This document shows positions 12,411-34,096 of a stretch of DNA of 55,000 bases, piece by piece (the first letter of the stretch is position 1; every line of letters starts with the position of its first letter). Source of the DNA: Neocallimastix lanati (nom. inval.) (Eukaryota; Neocallimastigomycota; Neocallimastigomycetes; Neocallimastigales; Neocallimastigaceae); assembly GCA_016946835.1 (NCBI GenBank), contig JACVTC010000118.1, positions 175,001 through 230,000 on the forward strand, read 5' to 3'. The notes beneath the pieces are model-generated. The model did no database searches. It had not been told where the DNA came from and saw only the letters and a list, made by a program, of their open reading frames with translations. The translations under genes were made by a program, and so were the position numbers.

Positions 12411-13200
12411 GTATTGATTTATTGATACTAATATATTTTATAATATATCTTATATTAAATAAAAAAAGTTCAATTACAATTACTTTTTTATTTTCTTACC
12501 TATTAGTAATTTCTGTAATAATTTTCGCTTTACATGTTGATACTTTTAAAAATGGTACTACATCGAACATGATATCAGATATAATTATATATTCATATTC
12601 TCTACAGAATCTTTCATATTTACTTTCACAATTATTATCCATTAAACAAGACTGCAATTCACTCCATTGCATACCACTTGACTATAAAAAAATTATATTT
12701 TTTTTTTTGTATTTTTTATTTTTTATTTTTTTTTTTTTTATTATTATTTTTTTTTAATAAAATTTATATATAAATAAATAACATGGTTAAATAAATAAAA
12801 ATATAAATTAATAAATATTTTATAATAAAATATATACCTCAGGTGAATATATCGTAAGATTCCATCTAAGATATTCACTTATATATTTAAAATTTGAGAT
12901 TGTTCCTTCATGTCTACTAATATAAAGTATTGAAGTATTTAATGATTTTGTTAATAATTTTGAAAATTCACTATCATTAAGAATATATTTGGTATTTGAA
13001 TTTTTTGTATGAATTTTAGTACTTTGGGTATTAATGTTATTGTAACGACCATTTCTATAACTATTATAGTCATTCGCTACGTAATTATCAGATGCTACAT
13101 CAATAAATAATTTAGTAAACTGATATATAAATAAAATTGATATTATTGCTATGACATTGACAATTAAAAATCTTTGTATTTTTCTTGGTAAGGCAATCAT
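11055..13200 (-). CDS. Type II membrane protein, putative Golgi glycosyltransferase
   Basis: A 509-residue protein from four exons: 12838-13200, 12500-12681, 11651-12306 and 11055-11383. All junctions are GT-AG and phases agree (1,530 nt). The N-terminus is a short basic segment (MIALPRKIQR) followed by one hydrophobic helix (about residues 11-32), typical of a type II Golgi or ER anchor. The luminal part starts with ISRHEGTISNFKYI and continues with NNPYEIYYLCRSGIYVPHYAL, the GGPKILSKFKALLYLPYQ block and MAMMENLREKIIYLLPSP. That last pattern resembles the nucleotide-sugar-binding half of fungal glycosyltransferases. A low-complexity acidic/Ser insert (about residues 350-400) precedes a C-terminal domain with WVEWYREEFRDVFIYFEGFEELP. 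Catalytic function and donor sugar are unknown. The gene model is firm and the family name is tentative. Confidence 0.75.
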
Positions 13201-14764
13201 GCTTTAATATAAGATATATATATTTATATATAATAAATAATTTCAAAAATTATATATGAAAACTAATGAATTTTTTCTATATATTTTATTTCTTAGTATT
13301 ATTGGTGGTATTTTAATATGAATAGTATTCTATTTGAATAAAATTATAAATATATATTTTAATTTCAATTTTATTTTGGTTTATATTTTGTTGCATTAAA
13401 TAAATAGTGATAATAATAATTATTAATTCGAAAATTGAATATTCAATGTTAAATTCTTTGATAATAATCAGAAATATAAGTACTTATATATTTAAATAAA
13501 AAAAAAAAAGTCTTTTTGTTATACTTTAATTAATGAGGTAAAAACATGCGTATTTAAATTTGATTATGAGAATTGGGTTTTTAATATAATTAGTATTGTA
13601 TAAGGATTATATTTATTCATATATTAATGTGCATGATTACAGGATTCTTTTTAATTGAATATATATTAATATATATTAGTTGATATGTATTTATTAAGAT
13701 TTTCTTATTTGATTTCTTTTTTATTTTTTTTTATTTATTTATTAATTACTGCTTTTATTTAGGTAAATGCTTAAATAAAAATTTAATATTATTATTTCAA
13801 AATAGCAAATAACAAATAAAATTATGAAAAAAACATAAAAAAGAAATCTATAAATAAGATTGATTTAAAGATAGAGGAAGAGAATAATAAGAAGCGTTTT
13901 TTACTTAAAAAAAAAAATCTAATACAATATAAAAAAGAATAATTAATATTTTATTTAATATAAATAAATAAGTAAAAATAAATAAATCAATAAAAAAAAA
14001 ATAATATTAAATATATTTTAATGGATTCCTAATTTATTAATAATATTTAATATATATTTATATAAATTATTTATGTACTTAATATCCTATTTTTTTTTTT
14101 ATTTAGAAATTATATATCATTAAGTATTTAATATTAAATCATTAAATGAATAAATTCCATAAAAGGAAGTTTCTCTTTTTTCAATAATCAATTATTTAAA
14201 ACATCCATATTTATAATATAATAGTAATATAATTATAATTTAGTTTTATTAAGGTAATATAGAGTAACATTTATATTAAAATATATTAATGAATAAATAG
14301 AAACTTTAAATTGCAAATTATAAACAATTACACAAATAGAAAAATAAATGAATAAATAAAATTATATTAATAAAATACATAAATAAATAAATGATAAATA
14401 AATAAATAAATAAATAAATAAAAAATAAATAAGTAAAAAATAATTAATAAATATATTAATAAATTAATAATGAAGTTATTAAATATAATGTTAATATATT
14501 AAAATATATATAATAAATATTTCTAATAATAATATAAATATTAATATTAAATATATAAAATATAAAATATATTTTGTTATTAATATATTCGCTTTTTACT
14601 TTTACTATTATTACTACTAATAATAAATAATAAATTATAAAAGCACATTTTTTTTTTTTAATTATTATAACATTAATATTACTCTTTCAAGAGTTTCAAT
14701 AATAATTAAATAATGATTTTAATGTTACATTTTCAAATACGTTAAAGTTTTAAATTTAATTAAT

Positions 14765-14808
<44 letters not shown>

Positions 14809-17800
14809 TAACTAATAGTACTATACAAATATTTTATATAAGTTTTTATAATATAAAACTCTTATTATATATATATATATAATATTAATAATAATAATTA
14901 ATTATATTAGATATACATCAAAAAAAAATAAAAAAAAAAAAGGAATTTTTTATAATAAAATTCTTTTTACATATATATATTTATTATTCATTTAAATGTT
15001 AAAAAATGTTTATTCATTATATAAAAAAAATTATAATATATATATATTATAATTTTTTTTAATGATCAATAAAACTTGTGGCGTACTAATAATAATATTA
15101 AAGTGGCAATTAATTAATAGAATAATAAGAAAAAATAATTAATAAGTAGTACCAACAAAAGTCATAAGTCTTCAGTCTATAAAAAAAAAAAAAAAAAATA
15201 GAAGTCAATTAAATTGTTTATAAATAATAATAATAATCTAATAATAGATTCATTAAACTGGTTAATATATATATATATATATATTTTTTTTTTTGCTGTT
15301 ATTTTTGTTATTTATTTATTTGAAAAAAAATTTTATAATTAATCAATAAATAAAATAAAAACAAAATAATTATTAAGTAATGAAATAAATAAATACTTTA
15401 TAAAATATACATAAAGTCATTTTAAAATTTAAACTCAACTATTTTTTTTTTTTAAATTAAATAATTATAATATAATGAACAAATTAATAATTTATAATTG
15501 ATAAAATAATTTGCAATATTAATATTATAATTATACTATTTATATTGTTATATTCCAGTAATTGTTAGTACTATATTTTTTCTAGAAATATTTTTATTTT
15601 TATTTTTATTTTTTTTTAATCATTATTATTATAATTAGTAAAATTATATTAATAATTAATATGAAACTATTTTATTATGATCAAATTTAAAGTTTTTTTT
15701 TTATGAAAATTATTTTATAAAAGAATTTATATATATATATATTATAACAAGTATTGATTCATATAAAATAAAATTTATGGAAATGTTAATAAAAGTTGAT
15801 TGTAAAGATTTCTCAACTCGTTTAGCTTTATTTATTTAATTTTTTTTCAATAATTAAAATCAAGGCAAACCTGGATATTACCAAATAAATATTTTTCTAA
15901 TTATTTTCCTTATTATTTATTTTGCATATATATATATATTTATTTGCTATTACCTTGTTAATAAAGTTGTACCTGTGTATTAATATCATTCTAATAGATG
16001 AAATTTATAATATGTTATTTACTTAATAATAATATTTTTCATTTATATTGAATTACAAACTAAAATAAATTATGAAATTAATTTAAAAAAATTTTTTTTT
16101 TTTTCTTTATTACTGATAAAAATAAAAATAATGGTAAAAATCTTAAAATAAATGGTAATCAAATTAATAGATATATTTTTTTAAAAGAACACTTTTAATA
16201 ATCACTAAACGTGCTTTATATTTAATGGAAAATGTATATTGAAAAAAGTTATTAAATTTTTTAAATATATTTATTTAAATTAAATAGCAAAGTTAAATTT
16301 ATATATAATATAATAAAAATTATCTAAATCAATTAATAAATTATATAATAATAATAATATATTATATTTTAATTATTTTAAATATATCATACTATATACA
16401 TAATAAATATAAAAAAAAAAAAAAAAAAAATCCAAAGAATAGTATATATAATTAAATTGAAATATAAATATTCATATATATTATAATTAAAGTTTATTTT
16501 TTTTTCTCTTAAATAAAATATCTCTCATATTCATGTATTACAGTCAAATCAATTTTTTTTTTTTTTTTTAAAAATTTTATTTTTTATCGTTTTTTTTAGT
16601 CCTTTTTTTAATTTTTATATTTCTATTTTTATTTTTTATATTTTAATAGCTTTGATTTAATATTATTTAAAATTTGTTAATTTATATCATATTCACCATG
16701 AATTTGAATATAAAACTGTATTTACTATTAAAATAAAATGAATAAAAGTTTATATTTGTATTAATAAAAATTAAAGAGATTACATAAAGCTTAATGAAAT
16801 AATAAATTATATTAATTTATATTATTTTTTAATTATTAATATTTTTAATTTTTAATAAAATTTTATTTTATTTTTAATTTTTTATTTTATTTTATTTTAT
16901 TTTATTATATCATATCATTTTTTTTTCTAACATTTTTTCTTTAAACTTTTTTTTATTTGTGCTTCAGTTTCTAGTTTATCTTTTATTTTAATTATTTATT
17001 TTTTTTTTTTAATTCTTATTTTAGTATTATAAATATCATTTATATTAGTTCGATAGATTTATTTTTTATTATCATTATTTATTATATAATAATATATATA
17101 TAATTTATTATATTATATTTAAAAGATTTAGAATATATACCATATAAATGAATTTTATTAAAGTATGACTTTTTATTTATGATATTAAATCTAATAGATA
17201 TTTTCTATTTAAGTGAAAAATATTTCATATTTAGTTAATCTCATTTATTTTATACAAAGAATTAAAAATTTTAAATATAACATAATTTTATGGATAATAC
17301 CAATAACTTTTTTTTTTTTTTTACATGCTAAATATTAAAAGTCTCAAGAATTAAAAAAACGGTAATTGTTCAAAAACAGATATTATATATGTATATATGT
17401 ATATATATATAAAGAAGACAATAATAATAATCTTCTATATAAAGTTCAAAACGCAATTATTTTTTATTCATATTGTATACGGGAATTAATTTATATCGAC
17501 TAAGCAAATAATTTAGTATATAAATTTTATATTTATACTATTTTGGAAAAAAACCAAAACCAATTAATAATGATGATAATAATAATATAAAGAAAACCAA
17601 ATAAAAAAGAAGATAAAAAGAGTATCGTTCGTTATCAAAAAGATAAAAAATAAACAAATTTATTTAAATTTCAATTTGAAATAATATGTATAGTATTTTG
17701 AAATATTATTAAGTAAAAAATAGTAATAATATATATTATATGTTATTTTATTATTACCATTACGTTTATTATATAAAGAAATTAAAAATAATATATATAT

Positions 17801-18083
17801 TATAATCATTTTTACGATATTTGAAAACTGAATATTTAATTGTTACATCAATAAAATATTTATATTTTGTATTCACTAATATATTTTTAGAAGAAAAAAA
17901 TTTTAAAAATATATATATATATATATAAATATATAACAAAAAAGAAAATAATTATTAGACATATTATATATATATTTATACTTTTTATATATTAAATTAT
18001 TATATTTATATGTTATTTTAATTCGATACTAACAAAATATTTTATTTTATTTTTTATTACTTAATTCTAATTATTTTTTACTA

Positions 18084-18117
<34 letters not shown>

Positions 18118-18598
18118 TTTTTATTAAAGTAAAAGAATGAAAATTCTTAATAATAAACTTTATATATATCCATTCAATATTGATAATTCATATTGATATT
18201 AATTTAATTTAAATTTTTAAATAACAACAACAACAATATATATATATAATACTGTGATTTGAAAAAAAAAAAAAAAAAAAAAAACACTATAAACAAGAAA
18301 AGTCATACACCATTATCATTTTCATTTATATATTTAAAATTAATATCTTTTATTGAAAAATATATAAATAATTAAAAACAAAATATTTCAATATATTGGT
18401 ATATATAATAAAATATAACAATATTCAAAAAGAGTAGAGACAGTATTAATTGTTGAACCATTTATAATATCTTTATTTTGCCAATGTGTATATTATACTA
18501 TTGATATTGTATTTTGTGTTTTATTTAAATTTAATTATACCTATAAAAGTTATTCAAAAAATAATAAGACATAGAAAAAACGAAAATAAAATTGTTAT

Positions 18599-18645
<47 letters not shown>

Positions 18646-18801
18646 AATATATATATATGTATATATGATATATATGATTTATAAAAAATATTAAATACAA
18701 TACGGTACAATACATTATATATAGAAAGAAATTACCATTTTCATTAAAAATTTTTATAAAGTAAAAACAGAAATAATAGAGTATTCAATAAATATTATAT
18801 A
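13201..18801. other. Gene-free AT-rich spacer upstream of the DOCK gene
   Basis: This 5.6 kb lies between the starts of the divergently transcribed glycosyltransferase-like gene and the DOCK gene, so both promoters should be inside. It is homopolymer- and dinucleotide-rich throughout (poly-T about 14769-14801, poly-T about 18601-18638, several TA runs). I see no coding-like codon pattern, tRNA or conserved motif. The open frame at 18486-18668 runs into poly-Phe and is not credible. Confidence 0.6.
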
Positions 18802-27210
<8,409 letters not shown>

Positions 27211-27321
27211 GGAAGTGAAAACATCAATAGATAAATAGATAATGGAAAAAAAAGCTATGAAAATAGAAATTATACTCTATTATATTATATAATACTATAT
27301 TATATTGTATTTAATTATAAC

Positions 27322-27355
<34 letters not shown>

Positions 27356-27975
27356 GAGAAAAAAAAAGAAATATTTATATGTAATAAAACAATATATTTA
27401 TTTTTTTTTCTTTATCATTCTATCTTAAAATATAAGAATAATTCATGTCATATATCGAATTTCAAATTCAAATCGAACCAAGAAAAAATAATCTTTATGT
27501 TAAATAAAATAATTGTTTAAATATAAATATATATATATATATGTTTATATTTATATTTATATTTATATTTATATTTATAATTTTAAAAATATCAGTAATC
27601 ATAAATTAATAAAACAATTTTTTTTATTTTTAATTTTTAATTTTTATTTTTTTTTTTTTTTTAATAAAATATAGAATTCTTTTTTTAATTATATTATAAA
27701 AGTAATTATTTAATCATTAAAATATTACTAATTAATTTTATAAGATCTAATTATCATTTATAATTATAAATAGAAATTATTTAAAATAATAAAATTTAAT
27801 AAAAAAAAAAAAAAGAAAAAAATAAAATTTTTTATATTTATTTAAACATTTAAATAATTAAATTATCATAATATTAAAAGTTTTTTTTTATAGAAATAGT
27901 TTAAAATTATTAATTCATACATTAAAAAAATTTTTAATTTATGAATATTATTTTGATAAATAATATAATTAATCA

Positions 27976-28029
27976 AAAATAAATAAATAAATAAATAAAT
28001 AAAAAATAAATAAATAAACAAAAAATTAA

Positions 28030-28060
<31 letters not shown>

Positions 28061-28081
28061 ACAAACAAACGAACAAATAGA

Positions 28082-28128
<47 letters not shown>

Positions 28129-28129
28129 A
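27976..28129. repeat. (AAAT)n microsatellite
   Basis: About 150 bp of AAAT/AATA tetranucleotides with a few variants (AAAC, AACG). Both strands stay open, which explains the Leu-Phe-Ile-Tyr frame through it. Confidence 0.9.
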
Positions 28130-28204
28130 TTAAAGAGTAATGCAAAATAAAAAAAGTAATATTCAAAAATAAAGTGTATAAAAAAATTCAGAAAAAAGTT
28201 CATA

Positions 28205-28480
28205 TACAACGAAACTTCATTTCCTTATGAATTAGGGTTTGAATTGACGATCATGAAAGAAATTATGGTTTTCTCCTTCAGAGGTATTGTCACTGCCCTG
28301 CTAAACCTACCTGTCTTTACTTTACTTTCATTTTTTTTAGCGTTGACGCTCCTTGGTTAGTTTGTTGGAAAAGTAATTATCGAGTTAGTACTACTAGCCC
28401 GAAAGCATTATTTCTGTAAAGAAAACCGTAGATCGCACCAAAAAAAAAAAAAGGTGCTTTTGAATAATCACCAGAAATGA
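28205..28480. ncRNA. Candidate structured non-coding RNA (strand unsure)
   Basis: Roughly 235 bp (28205-28439) with visibly higher G+C (about 40% by eye) than any other intergenic stretch, plus a shorter tail to about 28480. No frame stays open across it: the longest is 35 codons (28253-28360), and other frames are open over similar lengths. It contains inverted repeats: AGCGT-TG-ACGCT at 28339-28350, and GCACC (28435-28439) paired with GGTGC (28453-28457) around a 13-A loop. On the minus strand the patch ends in a T6 run (28197-28192), which would suit Pol III termination. On the plus strand GGTTTGAATTG (about 28238) vaguely recalls a B box, but no tRNA shape follows. I could not match it to U1-U6, U3, SRP, RNase P or MRP RNA. 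Confidence 0.35.
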
Positions 28481-28584
28481 TTTGGTTTTTAAACAAAAAA
28501 AAAAAAAAAAAAAAAAAAAAACAATCCCATTCCTTTTTTTATAATTTAAATCAATAAAGTTTACATCTCTTCCACCAAGAAGGA

Positions 28585-28848
28585 ATGTTATACAGTCGGT
28601 ACCAACGTCAATTACTTAAATTAACACGATTTTCACCAATTGAACTATTCACTACATTATTGAGTAACGATACTAATATTTTCACTATCACTAATTCTAC
28701 TATTATTAACAATATTATTTCTATTGTTAGTAGTATTATTAATATTAATAATTTACTTCATTACTACATATCAGAATCTGTACTTGATTCAGTATTATTC
28801 GTATCTGTGATAAAATTGTTGACATTTCTATTTGATACTGGACAATAA
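28585..28848 (+). CDS. Possible 87-codon ORF of unknown function
   Basis: An ATG-initiated frame of 87 codons starting MLYSRYQRQLLKLTRFSPIE, then Thr/Asn/Ile-rich, with hydrophobic stretches (IINNIISIVSSIININNLL and SVLFVSVIKLLTFLF) that could be membrane helices. Base composition is more coding-like than the flanks. However, the opposite strand also has Asn-rich partial frames here, and I recognise no family. It may be the 3' part of the island just upstream, a small gene, or a non-coding transcript. Confidence 0.25.
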   Translation: MLYSRYQRQLLKLTRFSPIELFTTLLSNDTNIFTITNSTIINNIISIVSSIININNLLHYYISESVLDSVLFVSVIKLLTFLFDTGQ

Positions 28849-29145
28849 TTGGAATAATTTGAAATTATAAAAAAAATTTTTTTCATAAAGAATAAAAAAT
28901 AATAAAAAAAAAAAAAATTATTTAAAGAAATAATAATAATTATTAAGTATTAATCAAAATTAAAAATTAAAAACATCAATAATTAAATTAACAAGTTATC
29001 TTTTTTTTTTTTTTTTTTTTTTAAGTTTTTTTATTAATATTTTTTTTTTTTTTTTTTAAATAAAATTTACGAAATTAATACTAATTAATTATACTATTAC
29101 ACTAATTTTATATTTATTTTATTTTATTTTTTGTATGTTTCTTTT

Positions 29146-29187
<42 letters not shown>

Positions 29188-29610
29188 TCTAATGATTAAA
29201 TTCACTACATATTATTATTATTATCATATTAATAATAAATGATTTTTGATTTATATTATTTACTTATATATTATTATTATTTTTTTTTTAATTATACTTT
29301 TCAAATATATATTTTTATATATAAATAATAAACATTTTTTAATTAAATTTTTGTTTTATTGATTTTTTTTTTTTCTGAAATAATTTCTATTATATTTTAT
29401 TAATTTATTTATTAATTTTTTCTTTTCTGTAATAATTATTAATTTTATTTATTTTATTTTATTTTATTTTATTTCTTTTTTTTTTTTTTTTTAAAAAATA
29501 AAATAAAACAAAACAATAACAAAAATAAAATAAAAAAAAAAAAAAAAAAAAAAAAAGATTGATTAACAATAGTTTTAAATTCTTTTTATTACAATTATTT
29601 TGAAAATCAA

Positions 29611-31025
29611 TTATTTTAAGGTACGCTTAACCAAAGGTTTCAAAATATCAATTGTATCGGCTAAACGAAGGAATGAGTGCTATTAATTATTAAAATATAA
29701 AATAAATTAAAATATAAATAAAAAAAATTTTTTTTATTTTATTATTTAATTAATATTTATTGATGTAATTATATTTATTATTAATTAATAAAATATAAAT
29801 AAATAAATAAATAAATAAATTAATAAATAAATAAATAAATAAATAATTAATTAATTAATTACTCGTAGTAATTCTTCTGCAGTAGCTCTACTCTTGACAT
29901 CAACTTCTAAGCATCTGTTTAAGAAGTTCTTGAAACTTGGTGATAATTTATCTGGATTCTTTAATTTTGGAGTACCATTAGTAGCAATTAAGTATAATGC
30001 CTTTAATGGTTCTTCTTCTAAGTATGGTGGTTCACCTTCGATCATTTCAATAGCCATAATTCCTAATGACCATATATCAACCTTAGCACCATATTCTTTT
30101 TGTTTTACAACTTCAGGGGCCTAATATGAGAATATATTATAATTATTTATTGAATATTGAGATTATTTATATTAAAAATTATTTTTATTTTCATTATATA
30201 TATAACATTTATTTATCATTCATTTATTTATTTATTTCTTAATATTTTTATAAATATATATATATATTAGGATATATATTATTATTTTCTACTTACCATC
30301 CAATATGGAGTACCAACCATAGTGGCTCTCTTTCCTCTATCAGCAGTAAGTTTAGCACAGAAACCGAAATCAGCTATTTAAATAAAATTTAATATATTAA
30401 TTAATTAATTAATTAATATATCATTATTATATATGTACAATATGAATTTTTCCTTTTAAATATCTATTTAATAAATAATACTTACTAATTTTTACATGTC
30501 CATCAATATCTAATAGTACGTTATCACTAATTTTTTTTTTTTTTTTTTTTTGGATTTATAAAAATTATAAAATTTTGTTATATATATATATTATATATTT
30601 TATATGTTATTTATTTAATTTTTTTTTCTACTTTTTTTTTTTTTTTTTTTAATACAAAGACTATAACTGTAGCATTTTCAAATATATTTCTTTTAATAAT
30701 TATATATATTTACCTCTTAATATCTCTATGAATAATATTTCTACAGTGCAAATGATGTAAACCCTTTAATGTTTCTAAACATACAGTAGATATATGTTTT
30801 TCATTCATCATATTTTGATTTGCATCAATAACATCAGTTAAAGGACCACCTTCCATGTATTCCATAACTACCCAAAGTTCACCCTTTACTAAGAAACTAT
30901 CTAAGAAGTTTACAATATTTGGATGTTGACTTTCCTTCATAACTAAAATTTCATTTACAATTAATTCTTTTCTAGGTTGATGTTGAAGATCCATTTGCTT
31001 AATAGCGACCTTTTTTTAATATAAT

Positions 31026-31064
<39 letters not shown>

Positions 31065-31560
31065 GTTATTTAATTCATTATTTATTATAATAGAATTTTT
31101 AATTTTAAATGAAAAATTGAATATATATATTAATATATTATTTTATCCTTTTTTTTTTTTTTTTAAATTATTTATTTATTAACTTACAGTTTGATTCGTT
31201 TTAATATCTCTTGCGACGTATACAGAACCGGAAGCACTATTGTTTAAATTTAATTATTTATATTTTATTTAATCATTATTATTATTATTATCAATTTTTA
31301 ATCATTTTAATTCAAATGAAATATTATAAGATATATATAAACTATTAATATATAAAAATTTATTTATCTTACCCTTGACCAACTTTTTTAACTTTAGAAT
31401 ACATTAATGTTGGATCACCCTTAGAAACAACGCTTTCTATTATAATTTAAAAACAATTATAGTTATAATTATAATGTATAGAAAAATAATATATATATAT
31501 ATATATATATATTAATATTTTATTTGTAAGTTAATAATTATATTTTATTATATTCATTAA

Positions 31561-31627
<67 letters not shown>

Positions 31628-34052
31628 TTCATATGAAGATGCTTTTATTATTTATATATATATATATATATAATAATTATGTATATATTTATAGTGAACT
31701 TACTAAGTTTTTCCATAATTTGAGCTTCTGATAATGTTGAAAGTCTTGGTTCTTTCTTCTTTTTAACAACAGCATTTCCTCCTTGTTGATTTTGTCCTGG
31801 ACGAGCCAATGGTTGTTGATTAGGCTTTGTTTTAGGTGAAGTTGGTGATGTTGAGGCTGCTTCTTTCTTTGCCTTTTCTTTTTCTCTTTCTCTTTCCTTT
31901 TCTTTTTCTCTTTCTCTTTCTTTTTCTCTTTCTCTCTCTTTTTCCTTTTCCTTTTCTCTCTCTCTTTCTCTTTCTTTTTCCTTTTCTCTCTCTCTTTCCT
32001 TTTCCCTTTCTCTTTCCTTTTCTTTTTCTCTTTCTCTCTCTCTTTCTCTTTCTCTCTCTCTCTCTCTGTCTCTTTCTCTATCTCTATCTCTGTCTCTTTC
32101 TCTATCTCTATCTCTGTCTCTATCTCTGTCTCTGTCTCTATATTCACTGCGTTCACGATCCCTATATTCACTGCGTTCACGATCCCTATATTCACTACGC
32201 TCACGATCTCTATGATCACTACGTTCACGATCTCTATGAACACTACGTTCACGGTCTCTATGATCACTACGTTCACGATCTCTATGAACACTACGTTCAC
32301 GATCTCTATGAGTACTACGTTCACGATCTCTATGAGTACTACGTTCACGCTCACGTTCTGTAAAAATTTCATTATATTATTATATTAAATATTAAATATA
32401 TATATAAAATAAACAATAATAATAATAATAAAATTAAATAATGAATTAATAAATTTTATTAAAATTTATTAATAATTTTATATATAATGTTTTTACTCAC
32501 GTGAAGTGTGACGAGATGAATTAGGTGATGATCTTTCAGACTGTCTTCTACTCTGAATTATTTAAAAAAAATAATATAATAGTATTTATTATATAATTTT
32601 AATATTTTTAATAATATATATATATTGATTCCAATAATAAAATTTATAAAATATTATTTTACCTTTGGTGATGTGTTACGAGATCCTGATGGTCTTGGTG
32701 CAACGGGTGGTCTATTTGGCTGTGGTGGAGCAGCTCTAGGCTATTATTAAATTTTTTTATATATATTTTTTATATAATATATTTAAGTTTTATTAATATG
32801 AATATATTATATATAAGCAAAAAAAATTTAAATGCATATATATATATACATACAGGCATTGGTGATAATCCTTGTTTCATCATTTGACTTGAACCACCTG
32901 AAGATGAACTTGAGAAAGATGGTTTTTTTTGATAACGCATATCATCTTCTCTTGATCTATTATTATTACTTAATTGAGACATACTTGAATTATTTGAACC
33001 TGGTGGTGTGAATCTACCAGTTGTTGCAACTTGATTTAATGAATTATTTAATGAATTGCTTAATGAAGTCATATTGAAATTATCATTTTCTCTTCCTTTA
33101 AGTTGGTCAGTATAAAATTCTAATACATCTAATACAGCCTATAATAATTATATATTTATTTATATATTTTTTATTTAAATTAATCACTAGATGTCAACAA
33201 TTAATTAATTATTTGTCAATAATTCTTTTAATTTTACTTGTGGATTCTTTGACATTTCTTCCTTTGAAATATTTGATGCATCTAAAAGTTGTTTCCATTC
33301 TTTTGGTAAACCCTATTTTATTTATTGTTTGAAATTAATTTCAAGAAATTTATTAATCACTACTATTATATATGTTTTTCTTTTTTCTTGATAATTCTAA
33401 TTGAAAGCAATAATTTTAATTGATATTATTTTTTCTTAATTATTTATTATTAAAATAAATTCTTACAGTGAATATACCAGTTATTGGGTCAAAACCAACG
33501 TGAACTTGATGAACAAAGTTTGTTGGTGTTGCGATACCTATTAATGGTGAACGCTTTTGTTATTGTTTATGGAAAATTAATATTAATATTATTGTTGTTA
33601 TAGTTATTTTTATTTTTATTATTATTGTTGTTATAATCATTTTTATTGTTATTATTGTTATTATTGTTATTGTTATTACATTATATTTTATTAAAGGATA
33701 TAAATTTATATATATATATTTTATACATAATTAAATTGAATAAATAATAATAATAATAAAAAAAAAAAAAAAAAAAAAGAAATAAATAAAAAATAAAAAA
33801 AAGTTAGAATTGTATACGTATTATTATCATTAATATTGATAGATATAATTCATTGTTTAAATATTTATTTATTACTTGATAAATTTCATCCATCCATGAA
33901 TATAATTCATCATCCGTTTTACATGCAATATAATATGATTTTCCTTTGGATACAATTTCAAAGCAATATTGTTTATGGTCAGTTCTTTGAACACTTTCAA
34001 CTTCTTTTAAGAAAATTAATGCCAAAGCTTGATAGGTATTCTTTCATTATTT

Positions 34053-34096
<44 letters not shown>

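Larger units (their letters stand above)
27211..29610. other. Spacer between convergent DOCK and PAK genes
   Basis: Both flanking genes end here, so this 2.4 kb should hold two 3' ends. Most is poly-A, poly-T and short tandem repeats (poly-A near 27323-27352, AAAT array 27976-28129, poly-T 29153-29185). The exception is the G+C-enriched island at about 28205-28860, listed separately, which neither flanking gene explains. Confidence 0.65.

Noticed and set aside
12422-12757. 111-codon plus-strand ORF
   Set aside because: It is antisense to exon 2 and flanking introns of the glycosyltransferase-like gene and ends in a poly-Phe string from poly-T; the minus-strand model explains the conserved composition.
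28205-28480. Identity of the island as U1, U4, U3, SRP, RNase P, MRP or tRNA
   Set aside because: Short look-alikes exist (GATCATGAAAG recalls the U1 stem-loop I loop, GGTTTGAATTG a B box), but the 5' splice-site-pairing end of U1, tRNA cloverleaf and other class-defining boxes are missing, so I left it unassigned.
31836-32363. Plus-strand Leu/Phe-rich ORF and an alternative minus-strand frame (Val/Ile/Glu/Lys) over PAK exon 8
   Set aside because: Both are shadows of the purine-rich coding repeat; only the frame with RERSxxRD and alternating charge joins neighbouring exons in phase.
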